A stretch of DNA of 60,806 nucleotides from positions 1-60,806 of the forward strand of contig JAWSUV010000002.1 of NCBI GenBank assembly GCA_033549305.1, read 5' to 3'. A model generated the notes under the pieces. That model saw only the letters and a program-made list of their open reading frames with translations, was not told the DNA's origin and did no database searches. Shown here piece by piece: positions 1 to 7,650 of the stretch (the first letter of the stretch is position 1; each line of letters begins with the position of its first letter). The DNA comes from Anoxynatronum sp033549305. GTDB lineage: Bacteria; Bacillota; Clostridia; Peptostreptococcales; Tindalliaceae. A program made the position numbers and the translations under genes.

Positions 1-32
1 TTACCCAACAAACAAATGTTGAGTGATCAATG

Positions 33-50
33 CTCTCGGGTTTCCGAGAG
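33..50. other. Short hairpin at window start
   Basis: A 7-bp inverted repeat (CTCTCGG / CCGAGAG) encloses a GTTT loop about 30 bp before the first gene. No T-run follows, so it is only a possible end of an upstream gene or a 5' leader hairpin. Nothing else is recognisable in the first 80 bases. Confidence 0.3.
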
Positions 51-80
51 GGTTACGTTTAGATGAGGAGGAGGAAAACG

Positions 81-623
81 ATGCGCATATTAAAAGATCA
101 GGCCATTGGAGTGCTGATAGATGTTCAGGAAAAACTGGCACCCCACATCCATGAAATGGAAGCGGTGGTCAGCAGACAGCAGGTATTGATCAAAGGATTG
201 CAGGTGTTGGGTGTGCCGGTGCTTGTGACGGAGCAGTACACCAAAGGGCTGGGCGGGACACTGCCCGAATTGAAGGAGAGTCTGACGCATTATCGGCCGA
301 TGGAAAAAATGGCCTTTTCCTGTATGGATGACCCTGTCTTTGAAGAAGCGCTGAAGGAAAGCGGACGGAAAGCGGTCATCCTTAGTGGAATAGAGACTCA
401 CGTATGCGTTTTGCAAACAGTCCTGGATCTCCTGGAAGACGGCTACCAGCCTGTGGTTATTGAAGATTGTGTCTCGTCCCGGAAGGAAGCAGACAAGCGC
501 ATTTCATTGAGCCGTATGGAGAAGGAAGGCGCTGTCATCTCTTCGGTGGAATCCATTCTTTTCGAACTTTGCCGGGTCTCAGGGACAGAGACTTTCAAGC
601 ACATTTCCAAGCTGGTCAAATAG
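81..623 (+). CDS. Isochorismatase-family cysteine hydrolase
   Basis: This 180-residue protein has the layout of the isochorismatase/nicotinamidase-like alpha/beta hydrolases. The likely catalytic triad is visible as Asp14 (in VLIDVQEKL), Lys76 (in MEKMAFSC) and Cys109 (in ETHVCV), with the family's typical GIETHVC turn. The start was placed at the ATG of MRILKD because GAGGAGGAGG lies directly before it; an in-frame ATG 18 bases upstream would put that ribosome binding site inside the coding region. The family hydrolyses varied amide or vinyl-ether substrates in the cytoplasm. No neighbour points to a substrate, so the specific reaction is unknown. It stands alone, with 194 bp to the next gene. 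Confidence 0.85.
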   Translation: MRILKDQAIGVLIDVQEKLAPHIHEMEAVVSRQQVLIKGLQVLGVPVLVTEQYTKGLGGTLPELKESLTHYRPMEKMAFSCMDDPVFEEALKESGRKAVILSGIETHVCVLQTVLDLLEDGYQPVVIEDCVSSRKEADKRISLSRMEKEGAVISSVESILFELCRVSGTETFKHISKLVK

Positions 624-706
624 CGACCGGGCGGATCCATGAAAGCTGCTGTGATATGATTCATCATGGCAGTTTTCTGTTTCAATTCATTTATTCTCGG
701 AGTCAG

Positions 707-720
707 CCTGATATCAGGCA
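707..720. repeat. 14-bp perfect palindrome between two genes
   Basis: GCCTGATATCAGGC is a perfect palindrome in the 194-bp gap upstream of the deoxyinosine glycosylase gene. It could be an operator half-site pair or chance; no clear -35/-10 pair lies next to it. Confidence 0.3.
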
Positions 721-817
721 GTGAAAAAGGCAGAGGCAGGAAGAAGTGAAGTTGCCGGTAAAACTAACTTTGTAGTGGAGCAACAAACCACCCATGAGTC
801 GCAGGGAGGAGTTTCTG

Positions 818-1330
818 ATGAAACAGATCATGGCTTTCCCGCCTATCATACAGAAAAACTGCCGGGTATTGATTCTGGGATCCATGCCTGGCGTTCAATC
901 CCTGGAGGCGCAGCAGTATTATGCTCATCCACAAAACCAGTTCTGGAAAATCATTGAAAGGCTGTTCGACCGCCCATTACCGCCAGACTATGATTCGCGA
1001 ACGACTTTTTTGCTTGAACAGCATATTGCCTTGTGGGATGTTATTCATAGCTGCTACCGGGAAGGCAGTCTGGACTCGGCCATTCGTCAGGAAACAGCCC
1101 ATGACTTTGAAACGTTTTTTCATACGTACCCCGGGATCCGCTTTGTGGCTTTTAATGGCACCAAAGCACAGGATACATTCCGGAAACATGTGGGGGCCCA
1201 TTTTCCGGGGATCACTTTTCACCGGCTGCCTTCAACCAGTCCGGCACACACCATGAAACTGGCGGAGAAGCTGGCTGAATGGCAGATAATCGCCCGAATG
1301 GCGTCAGAAGACAAGGGATGTGATTGGTAG
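818..1330 (+). CDS. DNA-deoxyinosine (hypoxanthine) glycosylase, UDG superfamily
   Basis: This 170-residue protein resembles the small family-6 uracil-DNA-glycosylase-superfamily enzymes that excise deaminated adenine (hypoxanthine) from DNA. Visible motifs are GSMPG near residue 21 (motif 1), HPQNQFW soon after, and LPSTSPAHT near the C terminus (motif 2 region). The start at this ATG is chosen because GGGAGGAG lies 7 bases before it; an ATG 24 bases upstream would include the binding site in the gene. It is followed after 34 bp by the 3-methyladenine glycosylase gene in the same direction, so the two probably form a base-excision-repair pair. Function is by family resemblance. Confidence 0.8.
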   Translation: MKQIMAFPPIIQKNCRVLILGSMPGVQSLEAQQYYAHPQNQFWKIIERLFDRPLPPDYDSRTTFLLEQHIALWDVIHSCYREGSLDSAIRQETAHDFETFFHTYPGIRFVAFNGTKAQDTFRKHVGAHFPGITFHRLPSTSPAHTMKLAEKLAEWQIIARMASEDKGCDW

Positions 1331-1364
1331 TTATGAGGCAAACCGGAAAGAAAGGGGAAGGACT

Positions 1365-1949
1365 GTGACAACAGCTAAGATAAACAAGAAACGGTGTGAC
1401 TGGGTGGATCTGAATAACCCTCTGTCTGTGGCATATCATGACAAGGAATGGGGGATACCGGTTCATGATGAGCGAAAACACTTTGAAATGCTTGTACTGG
1501 AGGGAGCACAGGCGGGACTTTCATGGGCAACCATATTGAACCGACGGGAAGCATACCGGAAAGCCTTTGATCATTTTGACCCGGAGAAAGTGGCCCGGTA
1601 TGATGAAGCTAAAATCCAGTCACTTTTGGCTGATTCCACCATTATCCGGAATGGGCTGAAAATTCGGTCGGCCGTTAAAAACGCCCGCATATTCCTGGAA
1701 ATTCAGCGTGAATACGGTTCTTTCGACAATTACCTCTGGGGTTTTGTGGAGCACAAGCCCATCATCAACCATTTCCAGACCATTGGAGAAATCCCGGCCC
1801 AAACAGAACTTTCGTCCAGGATTTCTAAAGCCCTCAAAAAGCGTGGCATGAGTTTTGTGGGGCCCACCATAGTCTATGCCCACATGCAAGCCATCGGCAT
1901 GGTGAATGATCATCTGACAAACTGCTTTAAACGTCTTGAAAATGGCTAG
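1365..1949 (+). CDS. tag: DNA-3-methyladenine glycosylase I
   Basis: The 194-residue protein matches TagA-type enzymes that remove 3-methyladenine from alkylated DNA. The zinc-binding residues of the family appear as Cys11 (RCDW), His25 (AYHDKEWG) and the C-terminal NDHLTNC pair (His and Cys). The catalytic-pocket segment LEGAQAGLSW is intact near residues 45-54. The start is the GTG preceded by AGGGGAAG; the open frame extends 15 codons further upstream without a ribosome binding site. It lies 34 bp downstream of the deoxyinosine glycosylase gene and is probably co-transcribed with it. Cytoplasmic DNA repair. Confidence 0.93.
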   Translation: MTTAKINKKRCDWVDLNNPLSVAYHDKEWGIPVHDERKHFEMLVLEGAQAGLSWATILNRREAYRKAFDHFDPEKVARYDEAKIQSLLADSTIIRNGLKIRSAVKNARIFLEIQREYGSFDNYLWGFVEHKPIINHFQTIGEIPAQTELSSRISKALKKRGMSFVGPTIVYAHMQAIGMVNDHLTNCFKRLENG

Positions 1950-1986
1950 TACGGTGAAAAATGGCCTTCATCGAACCAGAAGAAGA

Positions 1987-2139
1987 TTACTTAAACGGTT
2001 TTTTGCCTTGTATAATGCGGATTAAAACGGATCCAACGGCTAATACCAGCAGGATATGGATAAATCCTCCCATTGTGTTATGGGATACCATTCCCAGCAG
2101 CCACAAAACGAACAGGATAATAAAAATGAATTTAAGCAT
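1987..2139 (-). CDS. Small lmo0937-family membrane protein
   Basis: A 50-residue hydrophobic protein on the minus strand, beginning MLKFIFIILFVLWLLG and containing the GGFIHILLVLAV segment typical of the lmo0937 family of two-helix envelope proteins in Firmicutes. The start is the ATG with GGGAGGG about 6 bases upstream; the longer reading frame has no good start. It faces tag convergently with a 37-bp gap and no obvious terminator. The role of the family is unknown; some members are stress-induced. Confidence 0.8.
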   Translation of the reverse strand: MLKFIFIILFVLWLLGMVSHNTMGGFIHILLVLAVGSVLIRIIQGKKPFK

Positions 2140-2261
2140 TGGAATCCCTCCCGGCAAGATGATTATTGATAACGGTATATTACCCGATGAGACAGACAGA
2201 TGACCGAAGGTTTTTCTCTCACACAACAGGCAAGTGCGTACAGGAAAAGATTGTCACAAAT

Positions 2262-2291
2262 TTGACATAAGCGTCCCCCTTCAGATATACT
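2262..2291 (+). promoter_or_regulatory. Sigma-A promoter of the crt-hbd-thl operon
   Basis: TTGACA (2262-2267), an 18-bp spacer and TATACT (2286-2291) make a near-consensus promoter about 80 bp before the crotonase start codon. Confidence 0.8.
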
Positions 2292-2295
2292 TTAA

Positions 2296-2326
2296 CATGA
2301 AAACGATAGCGGCGTTCGTTTTCATG
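2296..2326 (+). promoter_or_regulatory. Perfect 11-bp inverted repeat at the crt transcription start
   Basis: CATGAAAACGA (2296-2306) and TCGTTTTCATG (2316-2326) are exact reverse complements separated by 9 bases and begin 5 bp after the -10 element. The element covers the expected start point, so it could be a repressor operator or a 5'-end hairpin in the mRNA. No regulator gene adjoins it. Confidence 0.6.
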
Positions 2327-2369
2327 GAACAAAATGAAACGGTCAATCATTGCTGAAGGAGGAAAAAAC

Positions 2370-3149
2370 GTGAATTTCAAGAACCTTCTGTTTAAAAAAG
2401 AAAATCATATTGCGATCCTTTCGATCAACCGACCAGATCAATTGAATGCGTTAAACACCAGTCTGCTGAATGAACTGGATGAAGCTTTGGAAAGGATCAG
2501 AAAAGATGAACAAATATTTGTCTTCATCGTGACAGGCGTAGGCCGCGCTTTTGTGGCAGGAGCCGATATCATCGAAATGAAAGAGTTAAATCCCGAATCC
2601 GCGCGAAAGTTTGCCGAAAAAGGCTCTGCGGTACTGAGAAAGATTGAGCAGATGGAAAAACCGTCCATCGCCGCCGTGAACGGCTTTGCTTTGGGTGGAG
2701 GCTGTGAGCTGGCGATGGCATGTGATATAAGAATAGCTTCAGAAAAAGCCAAGTTTGGGCAGCCGGAGATTGGATTAGGAATCATTCCCGGATTCTCAGG
2801 CAATATACGGCTGAGCAGCATAGTCGGTCAGGCCAAGGCCAAGGAGCTTATCTTCACCTGTGACATTATCAAAGCAAAAGAAGCGCTGGAATTAGGACTT
2901 GTCAATGCAGTCTATGACCACGAGGAGTTTATGGAAAGGACCCTTAAGATGGCTGAGACAATCGCTTCCAAGGCGCAGCTTGCTGTCAGGTATGCCAAAA
3001 CGGCCATTACAAGAAGTGCTGAAACAGACACAGAAACAGGGATGGTGCTGGAAAACAGCTTGTTTGGGCTCTGTTTCGCAACGGAAGATCAGGAAGAAGG
3101 CATGAATGCATTTATTAATAAAAGAAAGCCCGAATTCAGGGCGAAATGA
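2370..3149 (+). CDS. crt: Enoyl-CoA hydratase/crotonase
   Basis: The 259-residue crotonase-fold protein should interconvert 3-hydroxybutyryl-CoA and crotonyl-CoA. The oxyanion-hole segments are present (AGADIIEM and GGGCELAMACD). Both catalytic glutamates are visible, one in GGGCELA and one in GQPEIGLGIIPG. The usual GGTQRL stretch after IPGF is replaced by SGNIRL, which is atypical. The start is the GTG preceded by GAAGGAGG; an ATG 36 bases upstream lacks a binding site. It is first in an operon with hbd and thl behind a strong promoter. No bcd-etf genes are present here, so the direction of flux (butyrate formation or crotonyl-CoA use) is not decided by this locus. Confidence 0.88.
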   Translation: MNFKNLLFKKENHIAILSINRPDQLNALNTSLLNELDEALERIRKDEQIFVFIVTGVGRAFVAGADIIEMKELNPESARKFAEKGSAVLRKIEQMEKPSIAAVNGFALGGGCELAMACDIRIASEKAKFGQPEIGLGIIPGFSGNIRLSSIVGQAKAKELIFTCDIIKAKEALELGLVNAVYDHEEFMERTLKMAETIASKAQLAVRYAKTAITRSAETDTETGMVLENSLFGLCFATEDQEEGMNAFINKRKPEFRAK

Positions 3150-3190
3150 TCACCGTCGAATAAACGCGGGAATTCAATGGAGGTGTCAAT

Positions 3191-4039
3191 GTGAAAAAGG
3201 TAAGTGTATTGGGAAGAGGAACCATGGCATTAGGGATTGTTCAGATTTTTGCAGAACGGGACTACGAGGTAACCATCGTCGTGAGATCCATTGATGAAAC
3301 CAATCCAAGGGGAAGCATCGCGCCTCTGGCAAAAAGTCTGGAAAAGCTGGTGGCAAAGGAAAAAATCACCACAGAAAAAATGGAAAAAACACTTGGCAAT
3401 ATTCTCATCACCACGGACATGAACGATGTAAAGGACAGCGATCTGGTCATTGAAGCGATCTCAGAGGATCTTAACGTCAAGAAAGACACATTTAAAGAAT
3501 TGGATGAACGATGCAAAGCAGAAACCATTTTAGCAACAAACACATCCTCCCTGTCAATCACAGAAATTGCCAATGCAACAAATCGTCCGGATAAGGTGAT
3601 CGGGATGCATTTCTTTAACCCGGTGCCGCTGATGAAGCTGGTCGAAGTGATTAAAGGGATTGCGACATCAGATGAAACAAAATCCGCCATCGAGGTACTT
3701 GCAGAATCACTGGGGAAAACGCCTGTCGTTGTGGAAGAAGCTCCCGGGTTTGTTGTTAACCGTATTCTGATCCCCATGATCAACGAAGCGGTCGGGATTC
3801 TGGCAGATGGTGTCGCAACAGCAGAAGACATTGACGAGGCAATGAAGCTTGGCGCGAATCACCCGATAGGACCATTGGCGCTGGGGGATCTGGTTGGACT
3901 GGATGTCTGCCTGGCCATCATGGATGTACTCTATGATGAGTACCAGGATTCGAAATACCGGGCACATCCGATGATGCGAAAAATGGTTCGAGGAAACCTG
4001 CTGGGTAGAAAGACCAAAAAGGGTTTCTATCAGTATTAG
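3191..4039 (+). CDS. hbd: 3-hydroxybutyryl-CoA dehydrogenase, probably NADP(H)-type
   Basis: At 282 residues this is full length for Hbd, which reduces acetoacetyl-CoA to 3-hydroxybutyryl-CoA. Catalytic motifs are intact: NTSSLSITE, the GMHFFNP block with the catalytic His, EAPGFVVNRIL and the C-terminal LGRKTKKGFY. The dinucleotide site is unusual: the N-terminal loop reads GRGTMALG, and the end of the second beta strand, which carries Asp in NAD-type enzymes, reads VVRSID. Loss of that acidic residue with Arg-Ser in its place is what NADP-type members show, as in Clostridium kluyveri Hbd1 from memory. GTG start with GGAGG 7 bases upstream. Lies 41 bp after crt. Confidence 0.92.
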   Translation: MKKVSVLGRGTMALGIVQIFAERDYEVTIVVRSIDETNPRGSIAPLAKSLEKLVAKEKITTEKMEKTLGNILITTDMNDVKDSDLVIEAISEDLNVKKDTFKELDERCKAETILATNTSSLSITEIANATNRPDKVIGMHFFNPVPLMKLVEVIKGIATSDETKSAIEVLAESLGKTPVVVEEAPGFVVNRILIPMINEAVGILADGVATAEDIDEAMKLGANHPIGPLALGDLVGLDVCLAIMDVLYDEYQDSKYRAHPMMRKMVRGNLLGRKTKKGFYQY

Positions 4040-4111
4040 CCAGGTGACAACGTTGAAGAGTCGAGCAAAGGTGTGGGAAGATCGTGTGAATAATAAAGGA
4101 GGCATTATGAC

Positions 4112-5290
4112 ATGAAAGAAGTGGTAATTGCAAGTGGTGTCAGAACAGCAATCGGAAATTATGGCGGAACACTGAAAGATGTATCGGCGGTAAAACTGGG
4201 TGAAATTGTGATCCGGGAAGCCTTAAAGCGTGCCAAGACTTCTCCTGATCAGGTAAACGAAGTCTTTATGGGCTGCATCCTGCAGGCCGGCGCCGGACAG
4301 GGAGTTGCACGACAGGCTTCCGTGAATGCCGGTATTCCGGTGGAGGTTCCCGCCATGACGATAAATATGTTGTGCGGATCAGGATTGCGGGCGGTTTCAT
4401 TGGCGGTTCAAACCATTCTGACAGGAGACAATGATGTGGTGGTTGCCGGAGGGACGGAGAGCATGAGCCAGGCTCCCTATTTGCTGCCAAAAGCCCGGTG
4501 GGGATTACGCATGGGGGATGATAAAGTAGTCGATTCAATGATTACCGATGCATTAACGGATGCATTCAACCAATACCATATGGGTGTAACAGCCGAAAAT
4601 CTGGTGGAAAAGTATGGATTAACCCGTGAAGAGCAGGATGTGTTTTCCGCTAACAGCCAGAACAAAGCAGAAGCGGCCATCGCAGCAGGTAAGTTTAAAG
4701 ATGAAATCGTTCCGGTGGAAATCCCGCAGCGCAAAGGTGATCCGGTCATTTTTGACCAGGATGAGTTTCCCAAAGCTGGAATCACTACTGAAAAACTGGC
4801 AAAACTGCGTCCGGCTTTTAAGAAGGATGGATCCGTCACAGCGGGCAATGCGTCGGGTATCAATGATGGGGCAGCCGCGCTGGTGATCATGTCAAAAGAG
4901 AAAGCCGATGAGCTGGGAATTACGCCACTTGCGACAATTGTCTCTTATGGCAGCGCAGGAGTGGATCCGGCCATTATGGGGATCGGGCCAGTCCAGGCAA
5001 CACAGAATGCATTGAAGAATGCTGGATTGACCATCGATGATATGGACCTCATCGAAGCAAATGAAGCTTTTGCAGCGCAATCACTGTCAGTTGGAAAAGA
5101 GCTGAAGTGGGACGATGAAAAAGTAAACGTAAACGGCGGGGCCATTGCATTAGGTCATCCGGTTGGCGCCAGCGGGGCCCGTATCTTAGTAACATTGCTG
5201 CACGAAATGCAGAAACGGGAATCAACCTATGGGCTGGCGACGTTGTGCATTGGAGGCGGAATGGGAACTTCTTTGATTGTGAAGCGATAG
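4112..5290 (+). CDS. thlA: Acetyl-CoA acetyltransferase (thiolase)
   Basis: This 392-residue thiolase condenses two acetyl-CoA to acetoacetyl-CoA or cleaves it. The acyl-carrying Cys lies in NMLCGSGLRA, the catalytic His in GHPVGASGAR, and the second Cys in LCIGGGMG, with the usual NEAFAAQ segment. Length is normal. AAAGGAGG sits about 10 bases before the ATG; an overlapping out-of-frame ATG directly upstream would give only a two-codon peptide. It is the last gene of the crt-hbd-thl operon and is followed by a strong bidirectional terminator. Confidence 0.95.
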   Translation: MKEVVIASGVRTAIGNYGGTLKDVSAVKLGEIVIREALKRAKTSPDQVNEVFMGCILQAGAGQGVARQASVNAGIPVEVPAMTINMLCGSGLRAVSLAVQTILTGDNDVVVAGGTESMSQAPYLLPKARWGLRMGDDKVVDSMITDALTDAFNQYHMGVTAENLVEKYGLTREEQDVFSANSQNKAEAAIAAGKFKDEIVPVEIPQRKGDPVIFDQDEFPKAGITTEKLAKLRPAFKKDGSVTAGNASGINDGAAALVIMSKEKADELGITPLATIVSYGSAGVDPAIMGIGPVQATQNALKNAGLTIDDMDLIEANEAFAAQSLSVGKELKWDDEKVNVNGGAIALGHPVGASGARILVTLLHEMQKRESTYGLATLCIGGGMGTSLIVKR

Positions 5291-5343
5291 CGAGGACGGA
5301 CATAAGCAAATCCGTCAGAGCGGATCAAAGTGGAGAAAAACGC

Positions 5344-5370
5344 AAAAAAGCGCCGCAGAGGCGCTTTTTT
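5344..5370. terminator. Bidirectional terminator between thl and the hotdog gene
   Basis: A perfect 11-bp stem (AAAAAAGCGCC / GGCGCTTTTTT) with a five-base GCAGA loop lies between two convergent genes and has the A/T tracts to work on both strands. Confidence 0.9.
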
Positions 5371-5394
5371 GTGTTCGAATAATGAACCCCGAAG

Positions 5395-5784
5395 TTAAAG
5401 ATTCGTTTTGCGTTGTTTGGCTTTTGGCACGACACAAGTTCCAGTCGCCTTTGTGACGATGATGGGCTCATCAAGAAAATCGCAGGCGGACTCACTGATG
5501 TCTGCACGGGGTGCGATTACTTTTCTGGCTTCAAAAACAATCTTGCGTGATGAGTTCCCCACTTTTACAATCTCACCGACGGCTTCAATATAATCTCCTG
5601 CGTAGACGGGGGCAAGAAACTGCACCTCTTCGTATGCAACAAAAAGTCCTTCATCTCCATCATGCCGGATGAGAAGCTCTGTAGCGACGTCACCAAAAAT
5701 ATTGAGCATTTTTGCGCCATCCACCAAATTGCCTCCATAATGGGCATCATGTTGTCCGATGCGTACTCTGATCATTGCTTTCAT
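5395..5784 (-). CDS. kal: Hotdog-fold protein resembling 3-aminobutyryl-CoA ammonia-lyase
   Basis: The 129-residue protein resembles Kal of the clostridial/fusobacterial lysine fermentation pathway, which removes ammonia from L-3-aminobutyryl-CoA to give crotonyl-CoA. Recognisable stretches are GQHDAHYGGNLVDGA, FGDVATELL, DGDEGLF and FLAPVYAGD, with the GNSSRK and ATGTCV segments. Start is the ATG with GAAAGGGG just upstream; the longer frame adds 21 residues without a binding site. No other lysine-fermentation genes (kamA, kamDE, kdd, kce) are in the window, but the convergent crt-hbd-thl operon acts on the same crotonyl-CoA pool. A related hotdog thioesterase-like function is the alternative. 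Confidence 0.75.
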   Translation of the reverse strand: MKAMIRVRIGQHDAHYGGNLVDGAKMLNIFGDVATELLIRHDGDEGLFVAYEEVQFLAPVYAGDYIEAVGEIVKVGNSSRKIVFEARKVIAPRADISESACDFLDEPIIVTKATGTCVVPKAKQRKTNL

Positions 5785-5948
5785 AGTGAATCCCCTTTCT
5801 TTCCTGGTCTCTTGGCGACTAACGGGAGAGTCGGCTGTCGTGCTCATTTGCTAGTTTAGAGGACATTCTGTCCTTGTTAAAAGGTACATGGAAATCAATG
5901 ACTTTCCTTTTCTGGTGAAACGGAGGCACATATGGAAAAGTCTCTGCT

Positions 5949-5968
5949 ATTATACCACTTTCGTGGTT
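5949..5968 (-). promoter_or_regulatory. Extended -10 and inverted repeat for the hotdog gene
   Basis: On the minus strand TATAAT (plus-strand 5949-5954) is preceded by TGG, an extended -10. The spacer contains ACCAC-GAAA-GTGGT (plus-strand 5954-5967), a possible operator that would overlap polymerase. No good -35 is seen. Confidence 0.55.
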
Positions 5969-6032
5969 ATTTTACCATGATGTGGCGGGTACTGACGATC
6001 AATCCATCAGGGTGTGCCGAAAGGATGCATTT

Positions 6033-6053
6033 TAACAGTTATTCTGTTATAAT
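6033..6053 (+). promoter_or_regulatory. Extended -10 promoter with overlapping inverted repeat
   Basis: TGTTATAAT (6045-6053) is an extended -10 for the downstream membrane-protein gene. TAACAG-TTATT-CTGTTA (6033-6049) is an inverted repeat with 6-bp arms that occupies the spacer and part of the -10, the position expected of a repressor site. No clear -35 is present. Confidence 0.55.
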
Positions 6054-6149
6054 ACAGAAGGCAACACAAATAATCAACAATCGAAAAATCTGACAGGTAC
6101 TTCCTGGCAGCCTGATTGATGAGATAATTGCTGAACAGGAGATGACGAT

Positions 6150-6812
6150 ATGCATCAAACCCGGTTTCTGATTCGACTGCTGCGGATGCTGGCAGGATTA
6201 TTTCTTTTTGCCGTGGGAATTGTGATGACCATAAACGCCAATATCGGACTTGCGCCCTGGGATGTGTTTCACCAGGGTTTGTCCAACGTTCTGGGGATTA
6301 CCATGGGACAAGCGAGTATCATTGTGGGGGTTGTCGTGGTGGGAGTCGATTTTTTTGCGGGTGAGCGTATTGGATGGGGCACCCTGGGAAACATGGTGTT
6401 TATCGGCCTGTTCATCGACTTCCTCATGTTGAACAACCTGATCCCTGAAATGCAGCTTTTTATTGCGGGTGTTTTTCAAATGGTGGCCGGTCTCTTTGTC
6501 ATCGGCATTGCCAGCGTTCTCTATATCGGGGCCGGAATGGGCTGTGGGCCGCGGGATGGATTAATGGTGGCTTTACTGAAGAAAACCGGGAGATCTGTCA
6601 GCCTGATTCGCGGAATTTTAGAGGGAGGGGCATTGGTGTGCGGATGGCTGCTGGGCGGGACCGTTGGTCTGGGTACAGTTATTACCGCACTTCTCACTGG
6701 ACCGATGGTGCAATTGGCTTTCCGGATGCTGCGTTTTGATGTGAAAGTCGTGCAGCATCACTATATTGACCAGGATATTAAAGCCCTCGGTAAATTGATG
6801 AAAAGCAGTTAG
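6150..6812 (+). CDS. YczE/YitT-like integral membrane protein
   Basis: The 220-residue protein has about five or six hydrophobic helices and the features of the YczE family: INANIGLAPWDVFHQGL after the first helix and GAGMGCGPRDGLMVAL in the middle. The DGLM/APWD segments flank short conserved loops at the membrane face. The ATG has AGGAG 8 bases upstream. Its biochemical role is not known; relatives are annotated as membrane proteins of unknown function, sometimes linked to transport. The next gene follows 69 bp downstream in the same orientation and could be co-transcribed. Confidence 0.75.
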   Translation: MHQTRFLIRLLRMLAGLFLFAVGIVMTINANIGLAPWDVFHQGLSNVLGITMGQASIIVGVVVVGVDFFAGERIGWGTLGNMVFIGLFIDFLMLNNLIPEMQLFIAGVFQMVAGLFVIGIASVLYIGAGMGCGPRDGLMVALLKKTGRSVSLIRGILEGGALVCGWLLGGTVGLGTVITALLTGPMVQLAFRMLRFDVKVVQHHYIDQDIKALGKLMKSS

Positions 6813-6881
6813 AGCATACCGGAAATTTGCCTGAAAAACGACTGCCATGCCATGCTGAAAGTGAAAAGGAGTATGAGGAAG

Positions 6882-7607
6882 ATGGACGTGAAACGCCGAA
6901 CAATGATTTTTTTTATAGGAATGATCCTGCTGATGGGAAGGATGCAGCCTGTGTTCGCAGCAGACGCCATTCATCGTCTGCTCCATGGTGAGCAGGATGT
7001 GATTGTGTTAGGTCAATTCACCAGTCAAGAAGACGGGTTGCTGGAAATGCGCGTCATTCGGACCTTCCTGGGCAATGTTTCGGGGGATACCATCCATGTG
7101 CAGGATGATTTCATTTATTTTGGATTCACTGAAGAATCAGGCAGGCCCAATACCGGCGACTATGCCGTGCTGTCGCTGAATCGCTCCGGAGAGGTTTATC
7201 ATCAGGCCTGGCATATGGCCAGAGCTGACAGCGGGCATATGCGCGCCCTGACGCTTTACTTTGATCCGGCTGCCGACACTGGTCCGTCGGATCTCAAAGC
7301 ACTGCAGTACTTCGTCAACACCAACGGCCGGCAGACCGATTTTTATTTTGACGGTGATCAGGTATTTGCCAGACGCAACCTGTTGAGTGATGTGGATTTA
7401 ACGGACGGGCTGACGGCCTGGGTACCGGAAGTATCAGCAGATGAGGCGCTAAGCAACAATGGCGGTGCCGCAGCGGAAGATCCCGGAGGGATCACGCTGG
7501 GAACGATTCTCAGTGCCCTGATGATTGTCTTTTTTGTCGTTGTCATTTATATTCGCCTGCGAGCCGTTTTTTTAACAGTCCGGCGCCAGAAAAAAACAGC
7601 TTCATAA
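6882..7607 (+). CDS. Secreted or membrane-anchored protein of unknown function
   Basis: I do not recognise this 241-residue protein. It begins with a charged stretch and a hydrophobic signal segment ending in PVFAADA, a plausible signal-peptidase site. The extracellular middle part is acidic (HGEQDVIVLG, NTGDYAVLSLN), and it ends with a transmembrane helix near residues 205-225 followed by RRQKKTAS. That gives a cell-surface domain held by a C-terminal anchor. The start is uncertain among three nearby ATGs; the one used gives the best signal peptide. The only context is the YczE-like gene upstream and a strong terminator downstream. Confidence 0.6.
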   Translation: MDVKRRTMIFFIGMILLMGRMQPVFAADAIHRLLHGEQDVIVLGQFTSQEDGLLEMRVIRTFLGNVSGDTIHVQDDFIYFGFTEESGRPNTGDYAVLSLNRSGEVYHQAWHMARADSGHMRALTLYFDPAADTGPSDLKALQYFVNTNGRQTDFYFDGDQVFARRNLLSDVDLTDGLTAWVPEVSADEALSNNGGAAAEDPGGITLGTILSALMIVFFVVVIYIRLRAVFLTVRRQKKTAS

Positions 7608-7650
7608 CCGCACAAAAGACCGGCGCATTCATTAAACAGGCACTCCTCTC

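Larger units (their letters stand above)
5785..6149. other. 365-bp divergent intergenic region
   Basis: This gap separates the minus-strand hotdog gene from the plus-strand YczE-like gene. It holds one promoter for each direction, each overlapping a small inverted repeat (listed separately). No small ORF or RNA gene is evident in the rest. Confidence 0.6.

Noticed and set aside
1961..2203. 80-codon frame on the plus strand after tag
   Set aside because: It overlaps the minus-strand lmo0937-type gene, which has a clear family match and a good ribosome binding site.
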